A DNA stretch of 15,998 bases from an uncultured Tabrizicola sp. GTDB lineage: Bacteria > Pseudomonadota > Alphaproteobacteria > Rhodobacterales > Rhodobacteraceae. The stretch covers positions 1-15,998 of the forward strand of contig CALLZQ010000759.1 in the NCBI GenBank assembly GCA_937858255.1, written 5' to 3'. Every line of letters begins with the position of its first letter. The first letter of the stretch is position 1. The translations under genes and the position numbers were made by a program. Positions 1-6,874 of this stretch are shown piece after piece. The notes below the pieces were generated by a model. The model did no database searches, was not told the DNA's origin, and saw only the letters and a list, made by a program, of their open reading frames with translations.

Positions 1-1
1 G

Positions 2-79
2 GCCATCGGTTTGATCGGCGGCGTCAGCCAATTCGCCGGCGGGGGGCACCCCCCGCCCGCCCCAGAAGAAAGGGGGTAG
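2..79 (+). CDS. 3' end of an unidentified protein (partial, low confidence)
   Basis: The second forward frame is open from the window edge to a TAG at 77-79. It reads as a short hydrophobic stretch (AIGLIGGVSQFA) followed by a Gly/Pro-rich tail. I do not recognise the protein. The same frame stays open after the TAG up to a TGA at 245-247, so the TAG may be an internal interruption rather than the natural end. Codon third positions are fairly GC-rich, which suits coding, but 25 residues are too few for a firm call. A GC-rich inverted repeat (38-57) lies inside this stretch. Confidence 0.3.
   Translation, partial: AIGLIGGVSQFAGGGHPPPAPEERG
38..57. repeat. GC-rich perfect inverted repeat
   Basis: A 9-base arm GGCGGGGGG (38-46) is followed by two bases and its exact complement CCCCCCGCC (49-57). 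No T-run follows on either strand, so it is not a classical intrinsic terminator. It lies inside a frame that may still be coding. A second, weaker stem-loop (CCCCTC, ACA, GAGGGG) lies at 98-112. Confidence 0.5.
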
Positions 80-91
80 GGGCTTGCCAAT

Positions 92-247
92 GTGGGCCCC
101 CTCACAGAGGGGACCGGCCGGATTGTCGGGGCGCAGCCCATCCGCCGCAAGGGCAGGGTCAAGCCTGCCGGCCCGGGTTTACCGATTGGGAAGGAATCGG
201 CGGCTATGGTGAAGGCGCCGCAGAATGCGCGGCGCGAACATGGGTGA
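92..247 (+). CDS. possible small ORF or continuation of the upstream gene
   Basis: From just after the TAG at 77-79 the same frame continues without a stop to a TGA at 245-247. The first possible start is GTG 92, giving 51 residues; there is also an ATG at 206. The product is basic (segments such as IRRKGRVK and NARREHG) and matches no family I know. I counted GC by codon position at roughly 71/58/76 percent over positions 80-244, which favours this frame over its neighbours. The TGA overlaps the GTG at 244 that opens the transglycosylase frame (GTGA). The flhA/fliR junction uses the same arrangement, so this could be the real end of the upstream gene. No strong Shine-Dalgarno sequence precedes GTG 92. 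Confidence 0.3.
   Translation: MGPLTEGTGRIVGAQPIRRKGRVKPAGPGLPIGKESAAMVKAPQNARREHG
182..200. promoter_or_regulatory. inverted repeat upstream of the transglycosylase gene
   Basis: CCGATT (182-187) and AATCGG (195-200) form a perfect 6-base inverted repeat around the 7-base spacer GGGAAGG. It lies about 45 bases before the transglycosylase start. It could be an operator half-site pair, or an RNA stem whose loop carries a purine-rich, Shine-Dalgarno-like sequence. It may also lie inside the uncharacterised upstream frame. No protein is known to bind here, and I found no recognisable -35/-10, sigma-54 or CtrA-type sequence next to it. Confidence 0.25.
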
Positions 248-918
248 AACCCCGGATGAAACCGTCTTTCCGCCGCCTTCTTGTGGTTCTGTTTTTGATC
301 GGCACCATGCCGGGCATCGCCCTTGCCGCACGCAATGGCAATATCTGCGATCAGGCGGCCGAAATGGCGGCGCGCGAGTCCGGCGTGCCCGTGGATGTGC
401 TCAAGGCGATTACCCGCGTCGAAGCTGGCCGCAGCACCGGGGCCGGGTTTTCCGGCTGGCCATGGACAGTCAATCAGGGCGGTGCCGGCAGCTTTTTTGA
501 CACCAAAGCCGCGGCGATGGACCATGTCAGCCGCGCGATAGAGAGCGGCGAAACCAACATCGACATCGGCTGCTTTCAGATCAACATCCGCTGGCATGGC
601 CGCGCCTTTCCCTCGCTTGAGGCGATGTTCGACCCGGATGAAAACGCCCGCTACGCCGCCAGCTTTCTGCAACGCCTGCGGGATGAAACCGGCGAATGGG
701 AGGCTGCGATCGGCGCCTATCATTCACGACGCGACGCGGCCGCACAGGGCTATCTGGCCAAGGTCGTACAGGTGATGGATGACCTGCCTGCCCCCGGACA
801 AGCGCCCCTGACGGTCCCCCGCAGTGGCAGCTACCCGCTGTTCGGCGGCGGTGGCGGCACGCTCGGCTCTTTGGTCGCGGGCGATGCGCGTGCCGCGACC
901 GCCCCCCTGCTGCGCTGA
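244..918 (+). CDS. lytic transglycosylase, SltF-like (flagellar rod peptidoglycan hydrolase)
   Basis: This is a periplasmic murein lytic transglycosylase, expected to cut glycan strands so that the flagellar rod can cross the cell wall. It begins with a signal peptide (MKPSFRRLL, then a hydrophobic run ending near ALAA). An SLT-type domain follows. The probable catalytic glutamate is in ITRVEAGR; a GCFQINIRWHG segment corresponds to the family's G-x-x-QIN motif, and AIGAYHS to the late A-Y motif. The C-terminal tail is Gly/Pro-rich. Start choice: GTG 244 overlaps the preceding TGA as GTGA, suggesting coupling; ATG 256 is an equally good signal-peptide start, and neither has a strong Shine-Dalgarno sequence. 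The stop lies 7 bases before flhA. Rhodobacter sphaeroides uses a separate SltF because its FlgJ lacks a muramidase domain. The FlgJ at 14546-14818 also lacks one, which supports the SltF role here. Confidence 0.82.
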   Translation: MKPRMKPSFRRLLVVLFLIGTMPGIALAARNGNICDQAAEMAARESGVPVDVLKAITRVEAGRSTGAGFSGWPWTVNQGGAGSFFDTKAAAMDHVSRAIESGETNIDIGCFQINIRWHGRAFPSLEAMFDPDENARYAASFLQRLRDETGEWEAAIGAYHSRRDAAAQGYLAKVVQVMDDLPAPGQAPLTVPRSGSYPLFGGGGGTLGSLVAGDARAATAPLLR

Positions 919-925
919 GGCAACC

Positions 926-2998
926 ATGCCCAAACTCGACCGCACGATGCTGTTCCGCCCGACCATCCTGCTGGCGCTGGCGCTGATGGCGGTGATCGTC
1001 ATGATGGTTTTGCCGGTGCCGGCCTGGATGCTGGACATCGGGCTTGCCCTGTCATTTGCGCTGGCCATCCTGATGCTGACAGTCACGCTCTTCATCGAAC
1101 GGCCTCTGGATTTTTCGGCCTTTCCGACAATCCTGCTGGCCTCGTTGATGCTGCGGTTGTCGCTGAACGTCTCTTCCACCAAACTGATCATTGGCGAAGG
1201 GCATACCGGCACATCGGCCGCCGGCTCGGTGATCGAGGGATTTGCCAATTTCATCATGGGCGGCAATCTTCTTCTGGGCCTCGTCGTCTTTTGCGTCCTG
1301 CTGATCGTGAATTTCATGGTGATTACCAAGGGCGCAGGCCGGATGGCCGAAGTCGGCGCCCGTTTCGCGCTGGACGGGATGCCGGGGCGCCAGCTTGCCA
1401 TTGACGCCGACATGGCCGCCGGGGCCATCACCCATGCCGAAGCCAAGGCGCGACGCGAAAACGAGCTGGCGGAAACCAATTTCTTCGGCTCGCTCGACGG
1501 GGCTTCGAAATTCGTCAAGGGTGATGCGGTAGCGGGCCTGCTGATCACGCTGCTCAACATCGTCATGGGTTTGATCATGGGCGTATTTGTCCATGGCATG
1601 CCGATTGGCCGCGCCTTTGAGACCTATTCGATCCTGACGGTCGGCGACGGTCTGGTCAGCCAGATCCCGGCCGTCGTGATTTCGGTGGCAGCTGCGTTAC
1701 TGCTTGCCCGCGGCGGGGCCCAAGGGGCGGCCGACCTCTCTTTCTTTTCCCCACTCGGGCGCTATCCCGGCGCGCTGGGCACGGGGTCAATGCCGGTGGC
1801 GCTGTTCGCGCTGGTTCCCGGGATGCCCTTTCTTCCTTTCATCCTTGGTGCTGCGGCCCTGGGGGCGACGGCGCTGCATGTCCATCGCCGACAGAAAGAG
1901 GCCCCCGATGAGGACCTGCCGCCAGAGGAAGCGCCGCGCAAACGCCCACTGGGGGATGTCCTGGATTTTGACGAAATCCATCTCGAATTTTCCCCCAATC
2001 TGGTCTCGATGGTGCTGGATCCTGCCACCGGTCTCGATGGACGGATCGGCAATATGCGCAGCCATATCGCCGCGCAATTTGGCCTGATCCTCCCGGAAAT
2101 CCGCCTGACGGATGAACCGACCCTGCCGCAAAACACCTATCGCATTCGTATTCAGGGGGTCGAGCGGGTAACAAACCGGCTGATCCCCGGGCGCTGTCTG
2201 GTGCTGTTGACCGATGGTATCGCGGCACCTCCCGGGCTGGATGTCAGTGAGCCGGTCTATGGCACACCGGCCCGCTGGGTCGACCGCGACCTTCAGGAAG
2301 AGGCGGTGTTGTCGGGCCTGACCGTGGTCTCGCCATCCGAGGTGCTGGCGACCCATCTGCTAGAGGTTATCCGGGGCAATCTTGCCCGTCTTTTGTCCCT
2401 GCGCGGGCTGCGCCGCCTGCTGGACGAATTTGCCAATGTCTCTGATCCGGCCCGGGCCACGATGAACCGCAAGCTGCTGGAAGAACTCGTACCGGACAAG
2501 GTGCCGATGGATCTGCTGCTGGCGGTGCTGCGGCTCTTGCTGGACGAAAGAGTGTCTGTGCGCAACCTGCCGCTGATCCTCGAAGCCATTTCCGAGGCGC
2601 GCGGTCTGCCTTCACCCGAGGCGGTTTGCGAACATGTGCGGCAGCGCCTCGGGTTTCAACTGGTGGCGGAACTCAAGCGCGAAGATGGGACGATCCCGCT
2701 GATCCAGCTGGCACCGGAATGGGAAAAGGCATTTCGGGAATATCAGATCGACGGCGAGCGGGGCCGCAATGACGTGGCATTGCCACCTGAACAATTCACG
2801 CGACTGTCCTCTCTGATGGTCGATCGGCTCAATGCCGCCGCCGAGATGGGCACCACCGCTGGCTTTATCACCTCCAGTCTGCGGCGGCGCTTCTTACGCA
2901 CCGTGCTTGCGGCCCGCGGTTTGACGGCGCCTGTCCTGTCCTATGAAGAAGTCGGCATCGAGGCGCGCCCCGCCTTTGTCGGTCTGGTTCCGCAGTGA
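926..2998 (+). CDS. flhA: flagellar export gate protein FlhA
   Basis: FlhA (690 aa) is the large export-gate subunit. Its membrane domain couples the proton gradient to export, and its cytosolic domain docks chaperone-substrate complexes. The N-terminal half has several hydrophobic segments from about residue 12 onward. The FHIPEP family signature spans about residues 139-166 (RMAEVGARFALDGMPG, then AIDAD). The conserved KFVKGDA is at 195-201 and GDGLVSQIPA at about 240-249. A charged linker (about 322-345) leads to the cytosolic domain, which ends with the typical LLAVLRLLLDERVSVRNLP region. ATG 926 was chosen because it follows GAGG with good spacing and begins directly before the first membrane segment; in-frame codons further upstream lie inside the transglycosylase gene. 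The TGA overlaps the fliR GTG as GTGA. Confidence 0.97.
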   Translation: MPKLDRTMLFRPTILLALALMAVIVMMVLPVPAWMLDIGLALSFALAILMLTVTLFIERPLDFSAFPTILLASLMLRLSLNVSSTKLIIGEGHTGTSAAGSVIEGFANFIMGGNLLLGLVVFCVLLIVNFMVITKGAGRMAEVGARFALDGMPGRQLAIDADMAAGAITHAEAKARRENELAETNFFGSLDGASKFVKGDAVAGLLITLLNIVMGLIMGVFVHGMPIGRAFETYSILTVGDGLVSQIPAVVISVAAALLLARGGAQGAADLSFFSPLGRYPGALGTGSMPVALFALVPGMPFLPFILGAAALGATALHVHRRQKEAPDEDLPPEEAPRKRPLGDVLDFDEIHLEFSPNLVSMVLDPATGLDGRIGNMRSHIAAQFGLILPEIRLTDEPTLPQNTYRIRIQGVERVTNRLIPGRCLVLLTDGIAAPPGLDVSEPVYGTPARWVDRDLQEEAVLSGLTVVSPSEVLATHLLEVIRGNLARLLSLRGLRRLLDEFANVSDPARATMNRKLLEELVPDKVPMDLLLAVLRLLLDERVSVRNLPLILEAISEARGLPSPEAVCEHVRQRLGFQLVAELKREDGTIPLIQLAPEWEKAFREYQIDGERGRNDVALPPEQFTRLSSLMVDRLNAAAEMGTTAGFITSSLRRRFLRTVLAARGLTAPVLSYEEVGIEARPAFVGLVPQ

Positions 2999-3762
2999 AC
3001 GCGCTGTTTGACGATCTGATGCGCGCCTTTGGTCTGGTTGAGCCGTTGGCACAGCCGGCATTTCTGACATTTCTGCGAGTCGGCGCCGCGATTTCGATGC
3101 TGCCGGGGATCGGCGAGACCTCTTTGCCCGCCCGTCTGCGTCTCGCGCTTGCCGTTATGCTGAGCATGGCAATGCTGCCGTCAACCGCCGCCTTGCCCAT
3201 GACCGGAACGCTGGTCACGGCCTTTCTGCCCGAAGTGGTCATCGGCTTGACGATCGGCTTTGCGCTGCGGGGGTTTGTCTTTGCCCTGTCAATCGCCGGC
3301 AGTATCGTCGCCAATTCCACCTCACTGGCCCAATTATTTTCTCCGGGCCAAGAACCGCAACCCGCCATCGCCCAGCTTTTGACGCTCGGGGGGATCAGCC
3401 TCGCGCTTGAGGCGGATCTCTTGCCCAAGACCGTGGGCTTTCTTCTGGCCAGCTATGACGCCCTGCCACTGGGGCAGTGGCCAGAGGCAGGCGAGGCCGC
3501 ATCCTGGGCCGCGCGCCACGGGGACATGGCCCTTTCGCTGGGCCTGCAATTGTCGCTGCCTTTCCTGATCGGCTCGCTGCTCTACAACCTCGCCCTCGGT
3601 ATCATCAACCGGGCGATGCCACAGCTCATGGTCACCTTTATCGGTGCGCCGGCGCTCAGCCTCGGCGGCTTGGCCTTGCTGGCCGTCGCGGTGCCAGTCA
3701 TGCTTTCGGTCTGGCTCGCGGCCTTTAACGGGTTTCTCGGCAATCCCGGCTGGGGGCAATAG
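2995..3762 (+). CDS. fliR: flagellar export gate protein FliR
   Basis: FliR (255 aa) is an integral membrane subunit that joins FliP and FliQ in the helical core of the export gate. The sequence starts MNALFDDLMRAFGL and contains a FLRVGAAISMLPGIGETSLPA stretch typical of FliR, followed by several hydrophobic helices and the conserved LPFLIGSLLYNLALGIINRA segment. The length is normal for the family. It starts at a GTG that shares bases with the flhA stop, so translation is probably coupled. It ends 5 bases before flhB. The order flhA-fliR-flhB supports the call. Confidence 0.95.
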   Translation: MNALFDDLMRAFGLVEPLAQPAFLTFLRVGAAISMLPGIGETSLPARLRLALAVMLSMAMLPSTAALPMTGTLVTAFLPEVVIGLTIGFALRGFVFALSIAGSIVANSTSLAQLFSPGQEPQPAIAQLLTLGGISLALEADLLPKTVGFLLASYDALPLGQWPEAGEAASWAARHGDMALSLGLQLSLPFLIGSLLYNLALGIINRAMPQLMVTFIGAPALSLGGLALLAVAVPVMLSVWLAAFNGFLGNPGWGQ

Positions 3763-3767
3763 CCACC

Positions 3768-4847
3768 ATGGCCGGCGGAGAACAGGATGAAGCCGAGAAG
3801 GAACACGCGCCATCCGCGAAACGCCTCGACGATGCGCGGCGCCAGGGTGACATCGCAAAGTCAACAGATCTGACGGCGGCCGCGGCGCTGGCGGGTCTGC
3901 TGGTGTCCGTGATCGCTGGTGGGCCGGTGATCCTGTCGGCGGCAACAAAAGCGCAGGTCTTTCTGGGCCAGGCGGGCGCATTACCGCATGCCGGGGGCGC
4001 GGCACTTCAGGCGTTTGCCGGGGGGTTGATGGTTGGCACCGTGCTGCCCCTCGGGGCACTTATGCTTGTCCCGGCCTCGGCGGCCTTGGCCATGCTGTTC
4101 GCCCAACGTGCCTTGGTCTTCGCCCCGACAAAACTGCATCCAAAGCTGTCGCGAATTTCCCCGATTGCCACGGCCCGTCAGAAATTCGGACGCGAAGGTC
4201 TGTTCGATTTCGGGCGCAATACGGTCAAGCTCTTGGTCGTTGGTGGAACGCTCTGGTGGTTTCTGTCGATCCATCACGATCAGCTGGTGGTGACCTCCTC
4301 GCTGGAACCGCGGATTGGCCTTTCCATGCTGATCGGCCTTCTGGGCAAGTTCCTGGCAATCTCTGTGCTGTTGGCCCTGGTGATCGGGGGGCTCGATCTG
4401 CTCTGGCAGCATCACGCCCTGCACCATCGCAACCGGATGTCCCGCAAGGAAATGCTGGATGAGATGAAGGAAAGCGATGGCGATCCCCATGCCAAGGCCG
4501 CGCGTAAGCAACGGGGGCAGGATCTGGCCCTGAACCAGATGCTTGCCGAGGTGCCGGCGGCAGCGGTGGTCATCGTGAACCCCACGCATTACGCCGTTGC
4601 GCTGCGCTGGAAACGAGGAGATCAGACCGCGCCTGTCGTGGTCGCCAAAGGTGTAGATGAAGCCGCGCACCGCATTCGCGCGGCGGCAACGGCCGCAGGT
4701 GTGCCGATCCATTCCGACCCGCCCACGGCCCGGGCCATCCACGCCTCGGTCAAACTCGGGCAACCCATCCAACCCGATCATTTCCGCGCTGTCGCAGCGG
4801 CGATCCGCTTTGCCGACCGGATGCGGCAGCGCGCTAGGAAAGGTTAA
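3768..4847 (+). CDS. flhB: flagellar export switch protein FlhB
   Basis: FlhB (359 aa) switches the exporter from rod/hook substrates to filament substrates once FliK reports hook length. The N-terminus is charged and hydrophilic (residues 1-35, with the conserved AKRLDDARRQGDIAKS), then come four hydrophobic segments, and then the cytosolic domain. The autocleavage motif NPTH is intact at residues 271-274, coded at 4578-4589, and followed by YAVALRW. By family knowledge, cleavage between Asn and Pro allows the switch. A KEMLDEMKESDGDPHAK segment before it matches the conserved linker. The stop is 3 bases before the next gene's ATG, so the two are very likely co-transcribed. Confidence 0.97.
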   Translation: MAGGEQDEAEKEHAPSAKRLDDARRQGDIAKSTDLTAAAALAGLLVSVIAGGPVILSAATKAQVFLGQAGALPHAGGAALQAFAGGLMVGTVLPLGALMLVPASAALAMLFAQRALVFAPTKLHPKLSRISPIATARQKFGREGLFDFGRNTVKLLVVGGTLWWFLSIHHDQLVVTSSLEPRIGLSMLIGLLGKFLAISVLLALVIGGLDLLWQHHALHHRNRMSRKEMLDEMKESDGDPHAKAARKQRGQDLALNQMLAEVPAAAVVIVNPTHYAVALRWKRGDQTAPVVVAKGVDEAAHRIRAAATAAGVPIHSDPPTARAIHASVKLGQPIQPDHFRAVAAAIRFADRMRQRARKG

Positions 4848-4850
4848 ACC

Positions 4851-5180
4851 ATGCCGCGCAAATCCACGCTGCCGCAACTGGCGAAGCTGGCCGCCGCCCT
4901 GCGGGACAAGGCCCTGCTCGATCTCGCCGCAACCAAACGGCAAAAGATGGCGACAGAGGATTTGCTGCATGCTTTGGGGGACAGACCCGCCCCCTTGCCC
5001 GAGCCTTCTATCGCCGCGCTTCAGTCGGGCGAGCATCATGAAAGCTGGCGACTTGAGCGTCGCGCCCTGCTCAATCAGCGCCTGGCGCGGGACTCCGCCC
5101 GTTATCTCGACGCGCATCAAAAGGCGGCGACAGCCTTTGGCCGCGCCGCCGTCCTCGATCAACTGGCGAAGAAAACCTGA
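4851..5180 (+). CDS. small helical protein of unknown function, possible FliJ-like
   Basis: This 109-residue protein begins 3 bases after flhB, with a good AGGAAAGG Shine-Dalgarno sequence. It is rich in Ala, Leu, Lys, Arg and Gln, has no membrane segment or signal peptide, and reads as two amphipathic helices (about residues 5-42 and 60-106) joined by a Pro-rich link (DRPAPLPEP). I recognise no family with certainty. Its size, charge pattern and two-helix layout recall FliJ, the coiled-coil stalk of the FliI ATPase, and no fliJ follows fliI in this window; this is inference only. It could equally be another export chaperone. Its stop TGA (5178-5180) touches the fliL stop on the other strand with no base between. 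Confidence 0.7.
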   Translation: MPRKSTLPQLAKLAAALRDKALLDLAATKRQKMATEDLLHALGDRPAPLPEPSIAALQSGEHHESWRLERRALLNQRLARDSARYLDAHQKAATAFGRAAVLDQLAKKT

Positions 5181-5699
5181 TCAGGCGTCCTGACGAACGA
5201 TGTCCGTGATCAACACATCGGTCACGATCGCCCCGAGAGAGGACTGGACCACCTCCAGCAAGTTCCGCCGCAGCCCGATCAGATTCTGGGCGTCGGTAAA
5301 AGAGCCGGCAAAACCGCCCGTGTTCGAATGATCGAACAAAAGTTGCAGGATCATGTCGCGCAACTTGGGTTCGACCGCATAAACCGTTTCGGTCTTGCCC
5401 GGCGCAACCTCGAGACTGAGCGAGAGGATGATCAGCGAGGCGATCTGCCCATGATCTATGATCGGCACGACGAACTGATTGGACATCTTGACATACTCAG
5501 GCAGATGTTCGGGATCTGTCTCTGCCGCGTGACTGTCCGGCGCAGCGACCGGGGTTTCGGCACTATGCGCATCTGGCGGTGTGCCATGCTCTGCCATTTC
5601 GGGTTCATGCTTGGCCTCTGCGGGTCGCAAGAGCTGACCCGCCGCAAGCCCGCCGCCAAGGCCAAGCAATGCCAGAACAGCAAACAGGATTTTTCGCAT
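5181..5699 (-). CDS. fliL: flagellar basal body-associated protein FliL
   Basis: FliL (172 aa) is a single-pass inner-membrane protein that sits around the stator and supports motor function. It has an N-terminal membrane anchor (KILFAVLALLGLGGGLAAG), then a His/Glu/Pro/Ala-rich linker (about residues 30-65), then the FliL periplasmic domain with YVKMSNQFVVPI, LSLSLEV and a C-terminal GAIVTDVLITDIVRQ. The length is usual for the family. The start ATG (5699) follows GAGAGG. It is the last gene of the flgB-to-fliL operon and ends stop-to-stop against the 4851-5180 gene, with no room for a separate terminator. Confidence 0.92.
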   Translation of the reverse strand: MRKILFAVLALLGLGGGLAAGQLLRPAEAKHEPEMAEHGTPPDAHSAETPVAAPDSHAAETDPEHLPEYVKMSNQFVVPIIDHGQIASLIILSLSLEVAPGKTETVYAVEPKLRDMILQLLFDHSNTGGFAGSFTDAQNLIGLRRNLLEVVQSSLGAIVTDVLITDIVRQDA

Positions 5700-5711
5700 T
5701 TGCCGAACCTC

Positions 5712-6431
5712 TCAGAACGGAAGAATGATGTCAGAGATCTGCTGGCCATAGCGCGGCTGCTGCACATCCGAGATCTGCCCGCGCCCCCCATAGGAAATCC
5801 GCGCACCGGCGATCTTGTCGTAGGTCACCTCATTCTGTCGCGAAATATCGGCGGGCCGGACATAGCCGGTGACGATCAGCTCGCGCAGTTCGAAATTGAC
5901 CCGGACCTCTTGCTGCCCCTCAATGCGCAGCACCCCATTTGGCAGCTTTTCAACAACCGTCGCAGCGATACGCAAGGTAAGTTGCTCGTTTCGCGAAACC
6001 GAGCCGGTGCCGGAAAAGGCCGAAGAGGATGAGGTGTCGACCGCTTCCTCCATACTCGCGCCTTCTGGCAATTCGCGGTCAAGCCTTTGTGGCAACCCGA
6101 AGAGCGACGGGACCGACATCGATTGATTTCCGGTACGGTTGCGGGCCGAGCTGTTGGAAATCTTTGCCCGATCATCGATTTCGATCACCACGGTCAGAAT
6201 GTCCCCCCGCTGGCCCGCGCGACGGTCGCCCAATAAAGACGCGCGGCTGGCAGTCCAGAGCGATGAGGCATCCGACGGGGCGTTGGGGTCCGCAATCTCA
6301 GGGAAGGCGGCCGAATAGATCGCATGATGCTGATAGCTGCCCTCAAGCGGTGAGAAGTCGGGCGCCTTGCCAACCTGACCCAGATCCGAGCAGCCGGCGA
6401 GAGCAAGAGCAGAAAGAATAAGGCGTCGCAT
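5712..6431 (-). CDS. flgH: flagellar L-ring lipoprotein FlgH
   Basis: FlgH (239 aa) forms the L-ring in the outer membrane around the rod. A very short lipoprotein signal ends in the lipobox ALAGC, placing the lipidated Cys at residue 14. Family features follow: SLWTASRASLLGDRRAGQRGDILTV near residues 65-90, then NELTLRIAATVVEKLPNG-like and VTYDKIAGARISYGGRGQI segments, the usual C-terminal signature region. ATG 6431 follows AAGGAA. The frame is open much further upstream, but that part overlaps flgA out of frame and is not coding. It lies 12 bases before fliL. Confidence 0.95.
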   Translation of the reverse strand: MRRLILSALALAGCSDLGQVGKAPDFSPLEGSYQHHAIYSAAFPEIADPNAPSDASSLWTASRASLLGDRRAGQRGDILTVVIEIDDRAKISNSSARNRTGNQSMSVPSLFGLPQRLDRELPEGASMEEAVDTSSSSAFSGTGSVSRNEQLTLRIAATVVEKLPNGVLRIEGQQEVRVNFELRELIVTGYVRPADISRQNEVTYDKIAGARISYGGRGQISDVQQPRYGQQISDIILPF

Positions 6432-6460
6432 TATGGGTTTCCTTGATTGAACGGTCTTGC

Positions 6461-6874
6461 TCAGAATCCGACGCGAACCGAGCCATCGGGCTGGACGATG
6501 CCGCTGACCGTGATGCGTGATGACAGGTTGAGGACGCGGACATCCTCGCCCGCCCCGGCCCGGCCAAGCGCGCGACCCTCGGTCGTGATGGCCAGCCCAT
6601 GCGCCGCGAAGGAGATCTGGACGATCTGGTTGCCATCGACCAGCGCGGGACTGCCCACCTGGTCGTAGAGGATCGGCCGCCCGGGATAGATCATTCTCCG
6701 CGCCTCCAACCCCACCAGATCCTCGGTATGGTCGAAAGCGCCCTGAATGGTACGGGGCAGAATGTCGAGATCGTCCGGGCCAATGATCGCCCCCGCCCGG
6801 ATCACACGGGTACTGATCACTGAATCTGCCCAAGCAGGGCCAGCCAGCAGAAGGAGAACAAGCAGGCTGCGCAT
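6461..6874 (-). CDS. flgA: flagellar P-ring assembly chaperone FlgA
   Basis: FlgA (137 aa) is a periplasmic chaperone for P-ring assembly by FlgI. It has a clean signal peptide (MRSLLVLLLLAGPAWA) and then a SAF-type domain: VIRAGAIIGPDDLDI, then GLEARRMIYPGRPI, and an ending GIVQPDGSVRVGF. It is much shorter than the enterobacterial protein (about 220 aa) and lacks that protein's N-terminal extra domain, as is common in this group. Start choice: ATG 6874 overlaps the flgG stop by one base (TGATG); GTG 6877 directly before it is also possible. Either way translation is coupled to flgG. Confidence 0.92.
   Translation of the reverse strand: MRSLLVLLLLAGPAWADSVISTRVIRAGAIIGPDDLDILPRTIQGAFDHTEDLVGLEARRMIYPGRPILYDQVGSPALVDGNQIVQISFAAHGLAITTEGRALGRAGAGEDVRVLNLSSRITVSGIVQPDGSVRVGF

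Noticed and set aside
38..57. Intrinsic terminator at the left edge
   Set aside because: The stem is strong but no T-run follows on either strand, and the region may be coding, so it is listed only as a repeat.
724..1599. Antisense open frame across the transglycosylase end and flhA start
   Set aside because: Both sense genes have clear motifs; the antisense product is low-complexity and unrecognisable.
3981..5162. 393-codon open frame on the - strand opposite flhB and the next gene
   Set aside because: It is antisense to strongly supported flhB, its product has no recognisable domain, and high-GC genes often leave long open frames on the other strand.
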